Shown here: piece by piece, positions 42,562-51,285 of the stretch
Position numbering within the stretch: the first letter of the stretch is position 1
Layout: each line of letters begins with the position of its first letter
Origin: Gemmatimonadota bacterium
GTDB taxonomy: Bacteria > Gemmatimonadota > Gemmatimonadetes > Gemmatimonadales > GWC2-71-9
Assembly: GCA_025357945.1 (NCBI GenBank)
Contig: JANYLJ010000056.1
Location: 124,646-188,645, forward strand
Direction: 5' to 3'
DNA: 64,000 nt
Notes under the pieces: model-generated
Told to the model about the DNA's origin: nothing
Databases searched by the model: none
The model's input: the letters and a program-made list of their open reading frames with translations, nothing else
Translations under genes and position numbers: made by a program

Positions 42562-43736
42562 GCCTCCGCATCGGCGTCGATGCCACGTGCTGGGCCAACG
42601 GGCGCGGGTATGGCCGCTTTGCCCGCGAACTCATGCGGCACCTGGTCGTGGTGGCACCGCAGCACGAGTTCGTGTGCATCGGCGATCGCGCCGCCTTCGC
42701 GGCCCTGCAGCTGGACGCAGCGAACGTGCGCCAGGTCGAGGTCGACCAGGGTGCCGCGCCGACGGTGGCCGCCGCCGCGGACGGGTACCGGTCGCCTCGC
42801 GACATGTGGCGGCTGACGCGCGCCGTGAAGCGCGCGTCGCCCGATGTCTTCTTCTCGCCGTCGGTGTACAGCTACTTCCCGGTGCTTCCGGGCCCGCGAA
42901 TCGTGGTCACCATTCATGACGCGATTGCCGAGCGCTTTCCCGAGCTCACCCTGCCGAGCGTGCGGGCGCGCCTGTTCTGGCGCCTCAAGGTGGGCCTGGC
43001 CCTGCGTCAGGCGCGCCTGGTGTTGACCGTGAGCGACTATGCCGCGAGCGAGATCATGGCGGTCCACCGGATCCCGGCATCGCGCATCCGGGTAGCGGTC
43101 GAAGCGCCGGCAGCGGAATATTTTCCCACAACAGCCGCCGAGGCCGCGATGGCGGGCGCCGCGGCGGGAGTACCGGACGGCGTGGCGTGGTTCACCTATG
43201 TTGGCGGCTTCAGTCCCCACAAGCGGATCGACGTGATCCTGCGGGCGCATGCGGAACTGGCCCGCACCGAGCATCCGGCGCCGCACCTGCTGCTGGTGGG
43301 TCGCCAGAGTGGTGACGTGTTTCTCGGCGCGGGCGATGCGTTGCGGTCACTGATCGCCAACCTAGGCACCGGCACCCTGGTCCACTGGACCGGCTTCGTG
43401 CCGGATGAAACGCTCCGCGCGCTGCACACCGGAGCGGTGGCGTCGTTGTTGCCGTCGGAATGTGAAGGCTTCGGCCTGCCGGCGGTGGAAGCAGCCGCGT
43501 GTGGCACCCCGGTGATCGCGACGCTGGCCAGTCCGTTGCCGCAATTGCTTGCCGGGGGTGGCATCTTCGTACAACCGGGCGACATCGCTGGATTGGCGAC
43601 GGCAATGCGGCAGTTGCTGCGCGACGTTGCCAGCCGGCGGACGATGGGAGCGGCCGCGCGGCGGGGTGCGTCAGCGCTGTCGTGGAACCGGACGGCCGAT
43701 GCCACGCTCGCCGCACTCGAACAGGCCGCGGCGTGA
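42558..43736 (+). CDS. Family 4 glycosyltransferase (CTG start)
   Basis: Retaining GT-B enzyme of about 392 residues. It begins LRIGVDATCWANGRGYGRFA, a GT4 N-terminus with the glycine-rich acceptor loop. The donor domain has WFTYVGGFSPHKRIDVILRA and the E-x7-E segment LLPSECEGFGLPAVEAAACG. No ATG, GTG or TTG lies near the N-terminus in frame. A CTG at 42558 makes a CTGA overlap with the flavoprotein stop, like other overlaps in this operon, so re-initiation at CTG is likely; the nearest in-frame upstream GTG would add 37 residues overlapping the flavoprotein. Confidence 0.85.
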   Translation: MSLRIGVDATCWANGRGYGRFARELMRHLVVVAPQHEFVCIGDRAAFAALQLDAANVRQVEVDQGAAPTVAAAADGYRSPRDMWRLTRAVKRASPDVFFSPSVYSYFPVLPGPRIVVTIHDAIAERFPELTLPSVRARLFWRLKVGLALRQARLVLTVSDYAASEIMAVHRIPASRIRVAVEAPAAEYFPTTAAEAAMAGAAAGVPDGVAWFTYVGGFSPHKRIDVILRAHAELARTEHPAPHLLLVGRQSGDVFLGAGDALRSLIANLGTGTLVHWTGFVPDETLRALHTGAVASLLPSECEGFGLPAVEAAACGTPVIATLASPLPQLLAGGGIFVQPGDIAGLATAMRQLLRDVASRRTMGAAARRGASALSWNRTADATLAALEQAAA

Positions 43737-45001
43737 TCGGGCTCCGCATCTGCATGCTCACCACCTTCTATCCGCCGTACTCGTTTGGCGGCGATGCGAT
43801 CGACGTGCAGCGATTGTCGCAGGCGCTGGTACGCCGCGGTCACGACGTGACAGTCGTGCACGACACCGACGCGTTCCGGGCGCTGCACCGTGGCCCGATC
43901 GCGGAGCGCCCGGAGCAGGATGATGACCATGGCGTGAAGGTGATCCGGTTGCACAGTCGTGCCGGGGCGCTCTCGCCCCTGCTGGTACAGCAGCTCGGCC
44001 GGCCCGTCCTGCACGCCCGACGCTTGCGACGCTTGCTCGGCCCCGGGCAGTTCGATGTGGTCAACTTTCACAACGTGTCGTTGATCGGCGGGCCCGGGCT
44101 GCTGCATTATCCGCGTGATGCGGTCACGCTCTACATGGCGCACGAGCATTGGCTGGTGTGCCCGACGCATGTGCTCTGGCGGTTTCGCAAGGAACGGTGT
44201 GACCAACGGCATTGCCTGCGCTGCGTACTCTCATACCATCGGCCGCCGCAACTCTGGCGCTATACCGGTGCGCTCGATCGTGCGATCGCGGGGGTCGACA
44301 GCGTCATCGCGATGAGCGAATTCAGCCGCGACAAGCACCGCGAGTTCGGCTTGAAGCAGCCGATGGAAGTGTTACCATGTTTCGTTCCGGACGACGCGTC
44401 AGGCGACTCGGCCGTGGGCGATTCACCGCACCTGCGCCCGTTCGTCTTCTTCGCGGGACGCCTGGAAGTCATCAAGGGATTGGATGACGTGATTCCGGTT
44501 TTCCGGAACCTGCCCGACCTCGACCTGGTGATCGCCGGGGACGGCGAACACGCGGCGCACCTGCGCCGCATGGCGAGCGGGATGCCCAACGTTCACTTCC
44601 TGGGACGTCGTCCGCCGGAAACGCTGGCGCCATTCTACCGCCACGCGCTGGCGTCGCTGGTGCCTTCGGTCGGCTACGAGACATTCGGCATGGTGGCGAT
44701 CGAAGCGTTCGCGCAGGGGACGCCGGTCATCGCCCGCGGCATTGGTCCGTTTCCGGAAGTACTGCAGCGGTCCGGCGCTGGTGAACTCTTCAACCTGCCC
44801 GCCGAACTCGACGCCATACTCCGGCGCTTGCAACACGACCCGGCGTATCGCGCGACGCTTGCTGCCGGGGCGCGACAGGCGGTTTGTCAGTACTGGAGCG
44901 AATCTGTCGTCGTACCCGCATATCTTGACATCGTGCGGCGCGCCGCCGCAAGGCGCGGCCGGACAGCGGTCAGTCAAGCCCTCGCGGATCAGGCGGCGTA
45001 A
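43733..45001 (+). CDS. Family 4 glycosyltransferase with Cys-rich insertion
   Basis: GT-B transferase of 422 residues. It opens with RICMLTTFYPPYSFGGDAID. An insertion around residue 140 (HEHWLVCPTHVLWRFRKERC, then DQRHCLRCVL) has four cysteines and probably binds zinc; it is known in one GT4 subgroup. The donor domain has FVFFAGRLEVIKGLDDVIPV and the E-x7-E stretch VGYETFGMVAIEAFAQGTPV. GTG 43733 overlaps the prior stop by 4 bases (GTGA). The stop overlaps the deacetylase ATG. Confidence 0.88.
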   Translation: MIGLRICMLTTFYPPYSFGGDAIDVQRLSQALVRRGHDVTVVHDTDAFRALHRGPIAERPEQDDDHGVKVIRLHSRAGALSPLLVQQLGRPVLHARRLRRLLGPGQFDVVNFHNVSLIGGPGLLHYPRDAVTLYMAHEHWLVCPTHVLWRFRKERCDQRHCLRCVLSYHRPPQLWRYTGALDRAIAGVDSVIAMSEFSRDKHREFGLKQPMEVLPCFVPDDASGDSAVGDSPHLRPFVFFAGRLEVIKGLDDVIPVFRNLPDLDLVIAGDGEHAAHLRRMASGMPNVHFLGRRPPETLAPFYRHALASLVPSVGYETFGMVAIEAFAQGTPVIARGIGPFPEVLQRSGAGELFNLPAELDAILRRLQHDPAYRATLAAGARQAVCQYWSESVVVPAYLDIVRRAAARRGRTAVSQALADQAA

Positions 45002-45732
45002 TGCGCGCGATCCTCACCTACCACTCGATCGATCGCTCCGGCTCGATCATCTCGGTGACGCCGGAAGCGTTCCGCGCGCACGTCGAGTGGCTGGCCACGG
45101 GAGCGGTGCGGGTCGTCTCGCTGACCCAACTGCTCGCGCTCGGCGACGAGGTGGACGCCGTGGCGCTCACCTTCGACGACGCGCTCGCGAGCGTGGCGAC
45201 GGAAGCGGCACCGCTGCTCGCGGTGCATGGCTTCCCGGCCACCGTGTTCGTGGTGACGCGGCACGTCGGTGGCGATAACCGCTGGAATGGCGCGCTCGAT
45301 CGCGGCATCCCGGTGCAGGCCGTGCTTGGCTGGGACGTGCTGGCGCGGCTGCAGACGCAGGGAATTGCCGTCGGCGGGCACACCCGTCATCACCGCCACC
45401 TGCACCACTGCGACCATGCTGAACTGATCGACGAACTCGCCGGCGGCGCCGACGACATCGCCAGGGCGTTGGGTGAGCGGCCCGACACGTTCGCCTACCC
45501 GTACGGCGACGTGGACGCGCGCGTGGCCCGGGCGGCGAGCGGGCAGTTTGCCATCTGCTGCACCACAGCATTCCAGCCGGTGCGCGCCGGCGACCGGCCA
45601 GAACTCATCCCGCGCCTCGATGCGTGGTACTTCCGTGACGCTGCCCGACTCCAGCGCTGGGGCACCTGGACGTTTCGTCAATCGATTGCGGTGCGGGACA
45701 CGCTGCGCCGTATCCGGCGGACCTTCCATTGA
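45001..45732 (+). CDS. Polysaccharide deacetylase (NodB-type)
   Basis: Enzyme of 243 residues predicted to remove N- or O-acetyl groups from sugars. It has ILTYHSIDRSGS, motif 1 LTFDDALASVAT (catalytic and metal Asp in TFDD), motif 2 GGHTRHHRHLHH (metal His pair of HTxxH) and FAYPYGDVDARV. No signal peptide, so it acts in the cytoplasm or on a cytoplasmic lipid-linked sugar. ATG 45001 overlaps the GT4 stop. The next gene starts at a TTG in an overlap with its stop. Confidence 0.9.
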   Translation: MRAILTYHSIDRSGSIISVTPEAFRAHVEWLATGAVRVVSLTQLLALGDEVDAVALTFDDALASVATEAAPLLAVHGFPATVFVVTRHVGGDNRWNGALDRGIPVQAVLGWDVLARLQTQGIAVGGHTRHHRHLHHCDHAELIDELAGGADDIARALGERPDTFAYPYGDVDARVARAASGQFAICCTTAFQPVRAGDRPELIPRLDAWYFRDAARLQRWGTWTFRQSIAVRDTLRRIRRTFH

Positions 45733-46778
45733 GCGCCGCGCCGGAACTCTCGGTGATCGTACCCGCATATCGCGCGGTTCAGCTGCTTCCCGATACCCTC
45801 GCGGCACTCGTCGCGAGCGACCTGCCGCGGGACCGGTGGGAACTGATCGTGGTGGACGATGCCAGTGGCGACGACACCGGCGCCATTGCCGCACGGTGGG
45901 CCGACCGGGTGCTGATCCTCGACGGGCCGCCGGGAGGACCGGGACGCGGCCGCAACGCCGGTGCCACGATCGCGACCGGCCGCTGGCTGGTGTTCGTCGA
46001 CCAGGACGTGCGCGTGCATCGCGACACCCTGAGCCGGATCGCCACCAACGCGGCGGAACAACCCGATCTCGTCGCCATGTTCGGCACGTACGATGCGCAT
46101 CCCGCGGAACGCGGCGTGTTGTCGGAGTATCGCAACCTGCTCCATCGGCAGGTGCACTGCGCCGGTGCCGGGAACGCGGAAACCTTCTGGGCCGGTTGCG
46201 GCGCGGTGCGCCGCGATGCGTTCGAAGCGGTCAACGGCTTCGACGTGGTCCGCTTCCCGCGCGGACAGATCGAGGACATCGAACTCGGGTATCGCCTGCG
46301 CGACCGCGGTGGGCGGATCCTGCTCGACCCGAGCATCCAGGGCACTCACCTCAAGCGCTGGACGTTTGGCGTAATGCTGCGGACCGACCTTCGCGACCGC
46401 GGCATTCCCTGGATGCGGCTCCTGCTTGAACGCGGCCACCGGAACGCAGCCGCGCTCAACACCGACCGCACCGAGCAGCTGAAGGTGGTGCTGGCGGCGG
46501 GGGCCGTGATGTTGCTGCTCGCCGCACTGCCGCTGCGGGATCCGCGACTGGCGATCGCCGGGCTGGCCGCCGTGGTGGCACTGCTCGTGAGCAACGCCCG
46601 GACATACGCCTGGTTTGCCCGGCAACGCAGCTGGGGGTTCGCCCTGCTGGTGATTCCGCTGAACCTGCTCTACTACGTCGGCAACGCCGTTGCGGCTGCG
46701 GCCGGGGTGTGGCAGCACCTGACTGCGGCTCGCTCGACCGCGCGGCGCATGCAGCCGGAACGTGGCGCCGATGCGTGA
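45729..46778 (+). CDS. Family 2 glycosyltransferase with C-terminal membrane segments
   Basis: Protein of 349 residues. LSVIVPAYRAVQLLPDTLAA and VVDDASGDDTGAIAARW form the nucleotide-binding part. The DxD site is WLVFVDQDVRVHRDT (DQD). GQIEDIELGYRLRDRGGRIL is the ED/EL acceptor motif. Two or three hydrophobic helices follow (about 245-320). TTG 45729 overlaps the deacetylase stop (TTGA). It keeps DxD, so it is not one of the ED-motif paralogues. Confidence 0.87.
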   Translation: MSAAPELSVIVPAYRAVQLLPDTLAALVASDLPRDRWELIVVDDASGDDTGAIAARWADRVLILDGPPGGPGRGRNAGATIATGRWLVFVDQDVRVHRDTLSRIATNAAEQPDLVAMFGTYDAHPAERGVLSEYRNLLHRQVHCAGAGNAETFWAGCGAVRRDAFEAVNGFDVVRFPRGQIEDIELGYRLRDRGGRILLDPSIQGTHLKRWTFGVMLRTDLRDRGIPWMRLLLERGHRNAAALNTDRTEQLKVVLAAGAVMLLLAALPLRDPRLAIAGLAAVVALLVSNARTYAWFARQRSWGFALLVIPLNLLYYVGNAVAAAAGVWQHLTAARSTARRMQPERGADA

Positions 46779-46796
46779 TACCGCCGGAATCCGTCT

Positions 46797-47585
46797 GTGA
46801 CGGGGCCCCGGATCTTCGCGCCGGAATACTATGCCCGCATGCGGGCACTCGAGAGCGGGTCGTGGTGGAACGCGGCCATGCGCGACACAGCAACACGCTG
46901 GCTCACCCGCGCGGCCTTGCCGGATCACGGCCTGATGCTCGATGTCGGCTGTGGTTCCGGCCAGACGATGACGTGGTTTGCCCGGCACTGGCCGGCGTGG
47001 CGAACGCTCGGCCTCGACGTGTCGCGGGACGGACTGCACGCGGCACGACAGGGAGCCGACCACCGGGTCCTCGGCGCGTCGGCCACGGACCTGCCACTGC
47101 CCGACGGCACGGTCGACGCGATCATCACGCTCGATGTCCTGCAGCATCTCCCGTTGCATGGCGGTGACACGCAGGCGCTCGCGGAAATGCGGCGGGTGCT
47201 GAAACCGGGCGGCGTACTCCTGGTCCGGACCAACGCCCAGTCGTGGCCGCGCACCTCCGACGACGAACAGTATAACTTTCACAAGTATGCCACCGGCGAG
47301 TTGCGGGGCAAGCTGGCTGCGGCGGGGTTCGTGGTGCACCGACTCGGCAGTCTCAACGCGTTGCTTGGACTGGCCGAGATTCCTCGCGAGCTGCGGGTCC
47401 GGCGCGTGGTGGGTACCGGATACGCCGGGCTGTTGGCGAAGGCACCGCGTCCCGACCCGCTCTGGCGGATCAAGCACGGCTGGCTTCGACTGGAAGGAAG
47501 CCTGGTGGGCGCCGGGTTGTCGCTGCCGTTGGGCCGCACGATTCTCGCCCTCGCTCACGCCGATGCGAAAGGTGGCCAGCAGTGA
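46797..47585 (+). CDS. Class I SAM-dependent methyltransferase
   Basis: Protein of 262 residues. LMLDVGCGSGQTMTWFARH is motif I, TLGLDVSRDGLHAARQG motif II, LPLPDGTVDAIITLDVLQHL and MRRVLKPGGVLLVRTN complete the core. N-terminal FAPEYYARMRALESGSWWN resembles methyltransferases that act on polysaccharide intermediates. GTG 46797 lies 18 bases after the GT2 stop. Its stop overlaps the next gene's GTG. Substrate unknown. Confidence 0.87.
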   Translation: MTGPRIFAPEYYARMRALESGSWWNAAMRDTATRWLTRAALPDHGLMLDVGCGSGQTMTWFARHWPAWRTLGLDVSRDGLHAARQGADHRVLGASATDLPLPDGTVDAIITLDVLQHLPLHGGDTQALAEMRRVLKPGGVLLVRTNAQSWPRTSDDEQYNFHKYATGELRGKLAAAGFVVHRLGSLNALLGLAEIPRELRVRRVVGTGYAGLLAKAPRPDPLWRIKHGWLRLEGSLVGAGLSLPLGRTILALAHADAKGGQQ

Positions 47586-47947
47586 ACCAAGCCCTGTCGT
47601 CGTCCGACGCCGCCGAAGCGATCATGTTCGCCTTCGCGCCGCTGCACAAGCGCGCGATGGGAACGGCGCTGGGCATCGCGGCGGCGATCGCCGTGTTCGT
47701 TGCGACGGCGATCCCGCTGCTGCGGGGTGGCCAGCACATCCCGCTCGACCTGCTGGCGGCGTATTTCCGCGGCTACAGCGAGTCGTGGCGCGGCGCCGTG
47801 ATCGGTGCCGCCTGGGCAGGATTCGTCGGCTTCGTGTTCGGATGGTTTCTCGCCTTCAGCAGCAACTTTGTGCTTGCCGTCCGCCTGCTCACCTTGCGGG
47901 CGCGGGCCGAGTACGCGCAGACCCGCGACTTCCTGGATCACATATGA
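47582..47947 (+). CDS. Small membrane protein, tandem family member 1
   Basis: Protein of 121 residues with two hydrophobic segments: GTALGIAAAIAVFVATAIPL and VIGAAWAGFVGFVFGWFLA. Between them is the sequence LLRGGQHIPLDLLAAYFRGY. The next gene has the same plan with KGGENVGQHLRLLAVYFPGY, so both belong to one family marked by GG-(x)n-LLAxYFxGY. GTG 47582 overlaps the methyltransferase stop by 4 bases. No known function; the position suggests a cell-surface glycan role, perhaps in complex with the downstream member. Confidence 0.68.
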   Translation: MNQALSSSDAAEAIMFAFAPLHKRAMGTALGIAAAIAVFVATAIPLLRGGQHIPLDLLAAYFRGYSESWRGAVIGAAWAGFVGFVFGWFLAFSSNFVLAVRLLTLRARAEYAQTRDFLDHI

Positions 47948-47975
47948 CGGCGCGACGTCCTTCATGGAGCGAACC

Positions 47976-48284
47976 ATGTCCCAACTGACGCCGGACGAAA
48001 CTCGCGAGCTGCGGCGCGCGATTCGCCGCCTCAACGCACAGGCATGGGGCGTCTCGTTCGGCGTCCTGTTCGGATTTACGCTGTTCCTCGCCACCATCAT
48101 CCTGGTGGTCAAGGGCGGCGAGAACGTGGGACAGCACCTGCGGCTGCTGGCGGTGTACTTCCCCGGCTATCGCGTCACCACGGCCGGCGCGTTCGTGGGA
48201 TTCATCTACGCCTTCGTGGTTGGCTACGCATTCGGCAAGCTGGTGGGCTTCGTTTACAATCGCATCGCAGGCCCGACCGCCTGA
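47976..48284 (+). CDS. Small membrane protein, tandem family member 2
   Basis: Protein of 102 residues with two hydrophobic segments: GVSFGVLFGFTLFLATIILV and FVGFIYAFVVGYAFGKLVGF. KGGENVGQHLRLLAVYFPGY lies between them. The start ATG 47976 has GGAG at 7 bases; an ATG at 47964 is also in frame. It is followed after 61 bases by a GMC oxidoreductase gene. A degenerate copy of its middle and 3' part lies at 49855-50060, on the other side of that gene. Function unknown. Confidence 0.72.
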   Translation: MSQLTPDETRELRRAIRRLNAQAWGVSFGVLFGFTLFLATIILVVKGGENVGQHLRLLAVYFPGYRVTTAGAFVGFIYAFVVGYAFGKLVGFVYNRIAGPTA

Positions 48285-48345
48285 GGCGGCGACGGGTAGC
48301 CGATCCGCTGCTGACACTCGCATGCAACTTCCGCCCCGATCGGTC

Positions 48346-49779
48346 ATGAGCAGGAAGGACCCTCCCGGAACGACATCGCGCCCCACCGTCCTGATCGTCG
48401 GTGCCGGGCTCGGCGGATGCGTGGTCGCCCATGCCCTTGCGGACACCCACGATGTGACGGTCGTCGAGTTGGGGGTCCTGGTCTCCGACATGCAGGCGCG
48501 GCTGAAGGACATCGGTGTGCCTGCACGTCTTGATCCCCACGTGGGCGCCGGTCCCGGAGGGACGACTGCTCTCTGGCACAACGGGCTCATCGAAGTCAGT
48601 GAGAGTGTGTTTGACGAATGTTGGCCATTCCCGAAGTCCGAAATGGCACCCTGGTACGACGAGGCGTATCGGCTGCTCGGCGGCGTCGAACGATTCCTGG
48701 TTGAGGACGCCGGTGCGGCCTTGCGCGGGAAATTCCGTGAAGCGGGCCTTGCCGCAGACCAGATGCCCACCATGTTTATTCCGGCGCGTCGGCGCAATCT
48801 CTGGGAGACATTGAGCCTCCGTGACCGTGTGCGCTTCGTTCGTGGCGAGGTCACCCGGCTGGAGGTGGACGGCGGGAACCGGGTCCGGCAGGCTGTTGTA
48901 GCGACCGAGAACGGCGAACAGCGCCTGCAGGCCGACCTGTTCGTGCTGGCGGCGGTCGGCCTGGGAACGCCGGTCTTGCTGCAGGCGCTCGCCGATGAAG
49001 TCCCACTTCCGGCGTTGCGTCTTGCCGGGTGTTTCTACGAGGACCACCCGATGGCGTTTGTCGGCCTCGTGACCCTGCGAGTTCCACTCTATCGCTTCTG
49101 GAATTATCGTGTCCCTCGCGCTGGGGGGAGTCTGCGCATGCCGCTGGTGGTACACCATGACGGCTTGCAGGTATCCTTTCAGCTTCGGCCGGCGGTCAAG
49201 GAAGGCCAGCGGGAGAAGGTGGCCACGATGATCACGCAGCTCCGGAACAATCCCCTGAACCTGCTCAACTATTTCAGGGTTCTCCGGCACCCCGACGACC
49301 TGCTGGACATCCTCTCATATCGCTTCGGAATTCGCCTGCCGACTCGCCACTATTCACTACTGATGGTCGCGGAACAACCGCGGACGCCGGAACGCTCCGT
49401 CTCGAGCGAAGTCGACCCCGTTTCCGCGCAGCGATGGATTACCAGGAACTGGCAGCTATCCGCGGCATACCTCTCGACATTGCGGAACGCAATCACGGGA
49501 TTCATCGCCGGTCTGGGAAACATTGTGATCTCCTCACGAGTCTTTGCCAACTGGGACCAATCGCTTGATACGGCCGCCCATCATTCAGGTACGGCGCGCA
49601 TGTCCGCCTCGGCCAGCGACGGTGTCTGCGACCGCAATGCCCGGGTGCATGGCATGCAGAACCTCTTCGTGGCGGATGGTTCACTCCTGCCGGGAACCGG
49701 GATCGCCAATACCGGCCTGACGATCGCCGCGGCGGCGTTGCGTCTCGGACATCACCTCAAAGCCGGCCAGGGAGATTGA
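48346..49779 (+). CDS. GMC-family FAD oxidoreductase
   Basis: Flavoprotein of 477 residues. The FAD motif is VLIVGAGLGGCVVAHALA. The C-terminal GMC signature is AAHHSGTARMSASASDGVCD, with the HSGT element and the catalytic His region, then NLFVADGSLLPGTGIANTGL and TIAAAALRLGHHL. The substrate cap (about 90-330) is unlike known sugar oxidases, and the catalytic base assignment is tentative. ATG 48346 is chosen; 48322 is also possible. Flanking copies of a small membrane gene (47976 and 49855) suggest this gene arrived by insertion between duplicated segments. Substrate unknown. Confidence 0.84.
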   Translation: MSRKDPPGTTSRPTVLIVGAGLGGCVVAHALADTHDVTVVELGVLVSDMQARLKDIGVPARLDPHVGAGPGGTTALWHNGLIEVSESVFDECWPFPKSEMAPWYDEAYRLLGGVERFLVEDAGAALRGKFREAGLAADQMPTMFIPARRRNLWETLSLRDRVRFVRGEVTRLEVDGGNRVRQAVVATENGEQRLQADLFVLAAVGLGTPVLLQALADEVPLPALRLAGCFYEDHPMAFVGLVTLRVPLYRFWNYRVPRAGGSLRMPLVVHHDGLQVSFQLRPAVKEGQREKVATMITQLRNNPLNLLNYFRVLRHPDDLLDILSYRFGIRLPTRHYSLLMVAEQPRTPERSVSSEVDPVSAQRWITRNWQLSAAYLSTLRNAITGFIAGLGNIVISSRVFANWDQSLDTAAHHSGTARMSASASDGVCDRNARVHGMQNLFVADGSLLPGTGIANTGLTIAAAALRLGHHLKAGQGD

Positions 49780-49854
49780 CGGACAGACGCACCCAGCCCT
49801 GCCTGCCGACGCGACCACCGGGCAACAGTTGCGATTCCGTTTCGACGGCGACCG

Positions 49855-50060
49855 GTGGCCGACCTCGTTCGGCGTCCTGTTCGGACTCACGCTGTTCCTC
49901 GCCGCCATCGTCCTGGTGATCAAGGGCGTCGAGAACGTGGGACAGCACCTGCGGTAGCTGGCGGTGTACTTCCCGGGCTATCGCGTCACGACGGCGGACG
50001 CGTTCGTGGCATTCGTCCATGGTTTCGTGGTGGGCTACGCCTTCGGCAAGCGGGTGACAA
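49855..50060 (+). pseudogene. Degenerate copy of small membrane protein gene (family member 2)
   Basis: Nucleotides 49855-50060 closely match 48044-48262. Translated in frame this reads SFGVLFGLTLFLAAIVLVIK, then GVENVGQHLR, then a TAG where the intact gene has CTG, then LAVYFPGYRVTTADAFVAFV and VVGYAFGK. No start codon or recognisable N-terminus precedes it; the preceding 75 bases are unlike the intact gene. The stop and missing 5' end make it a remnant rather than a working gene. Confidence 0.8.
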
Positions 50061-50328
50061 TAAAGCCTGCGGCGTCAAACCACCCCACTCGACACCATAG
50101 TTGCATCAACGCAACACGATTGCTGCGATCCGGCTTCAGTTGACCGCCACAGTCGTATGCAAGTCGTTGAAAAACAATGAGTTACCTACACATACTCAGG
50201 GTACGGGCCTTGCATCACACGCCATGACTGGCGCGCAGCCGTGGTCCGTGGTTCTGCGCGGCCCAGTGCTTTGCAGCGTACACCAAGCGTTGCCAACGGC
50301 CAAACTTTTATTGGACTGGAGACCGCGT
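50061..50328 (+). promoter_or_regulatory. Upstream region of the lipoprotein gene at 50329
   Basis: This stretch is noticeably less GC-rich than the coding sequence. It includes TTGAAAAACAATGAGTTACC near 50167, the most AT-rich run, which may hold a promoter. The ribosome site TGGAG (8 bases before the ATG) is at the end. No further gene is visible. A weak -35-like TTGAAA with ACATAC 17 bases later cannot be distinguished from chance. Confidence 0.35.
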
Positions 50329-51189
50329 ATGACTCAGCAACAGCGCCGTAGCTTGGCGACCGCCTTGATCGCAGTGGTCGGGGCCGTCGTGACGGGATGC
50401 GGCAGCGCCGACAACGGCACCTCGCCGATCACGCTCAAGTCGCCCACCACCAGCTACCTGGTTGGCACCATCGTGACCGCCACCCCGAACCCGGAGCCGG
50501 CCAAGATCAAGCTCTGCAAGATCGGCAACGTGGACGGCACATTCACGATCACTGCCACCGGCGGAAGCCCGAGCGTCATCGTCAGTCCAGTGACGGTAGC
50601 GGCGGGGACGTGTGTTGAGGTGGTCGATAACGCCGTCGATGCCCAGGCGAACGTGACGATCACCGAGACGTCGGCCGGTTTGGTCAGCGACACCGCCCGG
50701 TTGAACGCCGTTCCCGGCAGCGTCGGGACCGTCCAGACGTACACCGATGGTGTCACACCGTTGAACGTCAATACGTTCCATGGGTGGACCGTAGTGTACG
50801 TAAACTTTGTGGCGCCGCCGGCCAGCACGCAGGGCTGCAGCCCGGGTTACTGGAAGAACCACACCGCGGCCGGCAAGTGGCCTTCGCCTTATACCCCGGG
50901 CACGACCTTCAGCTCGGTGTTCGGAGCAACCAACAATCCATTCGGCACCAAGACGCTGCTTCAGGTCCTGCAGACCGGCGGCGGCGGAATCACGGCGCTT
51001 GGACGGCAGACGGTTAGTGCCTTGCTGAACGCACAGGCGCTGGGAGCGGCAAACTTCGGCATCGATGCGGCGACGGTGATCAGCGACTTTGACGCTGTAT
51101 ACCCCGGCACCAGCGCGGCTCAACAGACGCTGCAGACCTACTTCGAATCGCTGACCGACGTCAACGGGCGAGTCTGTCCGCTCAACTGA
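50329..51189 (+). CDS. Secreted lipoprotein with CSPGYWKNH motif
   Basis: Protein of 286 residues. The signal peptide ends in a lipobox-like VVTGC at residue 24. Residues 35-190 are Thr/Val-rich beta-sandwich (KIKLCKIGNVDGTFTITATG). Residues 190-286 start with GCSPGYWKNHTAAGKWP, which recurs in secreted proteins of several phyla and is usually followed by a helical domain like the one here (FGTKTLLQVLQTGG; LLNAQALGAANFGIDAATVI). It is a surface-exposed or periplasmic protein of unknown function. ATG 50329 with GGAG at 8 bases supports the start. Two hairpins follow the stop. Confidence 0.75.
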   Translation: MTQQQRRSLATALIAVVGAVVTGCGSADNGTSPITLKSPTTSYLVGTIVTATPNPEPAKIKLCKIGNVDGTFTITATGGSPSVIVSPVTVAAGTCVEVVDNAVDAQANVTITETSAGLVSDTARLNAVPGSVGTVQTYTDGVTPLNVNTFHGWTVVYVNFVAPPASTQGCSPGYWKNHTAAGKWPSPYTPGTTFSSVFGATNNPFGTKTLLQVLQTGGGGITALGRQTVSALLNAQALGAANFGIDAATVISDFDAVYPGTSAAQQTLQTYFESLTDVNGRVCPLN

Positions 51190-51201
51190 CGGAATCCTGA
51201 C

Positions 51202-51224
51202 CTGCCGGTCGAACTGACCGGCAG
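51202..51224 (+). terminator. Perfect 9-bp hairpin after lipoprotein gene
   Basis: CTGCCGGTC-GAACT-GACCGGCAG, 12 bases after the stop codon. It lacks a T-run, so it may be a 3' stem rather than an intrinsic terminator. Confidence 0.5.
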
Positions 51225-51241
51225 CCGCAGCAAGAAAGGCA

Positions 51242-51283
51242 CGACGAAGCCCCGCCCTTGATCACGAGGGCGGGGCTTCGTCG
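51242..51283. terminator. Bidirectional hairpin terminator candidate
   Basis: A 17-bp perfect stem (51242-51258 and 51267-51283) around an 8-base loop. Stem sequence CGACGAAGCCCCGCCCT. It lies between the convergent lipoprotein and amidohydrolase genes, 2 bases from the latter's stop, and can serve both strands. The long GC-rich stem is the best terminator in the window. Confidence 0.7.
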
Positions 51284-51285
51284 CC

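Noticed and set aside
49787-50060. A working small membrane-protein gene after the GMC oxidoreductase
   Set aside because: There is an in-frame TAG in the conserved segment and no start with the family N-terminus, so it is listed as a pseudogene.
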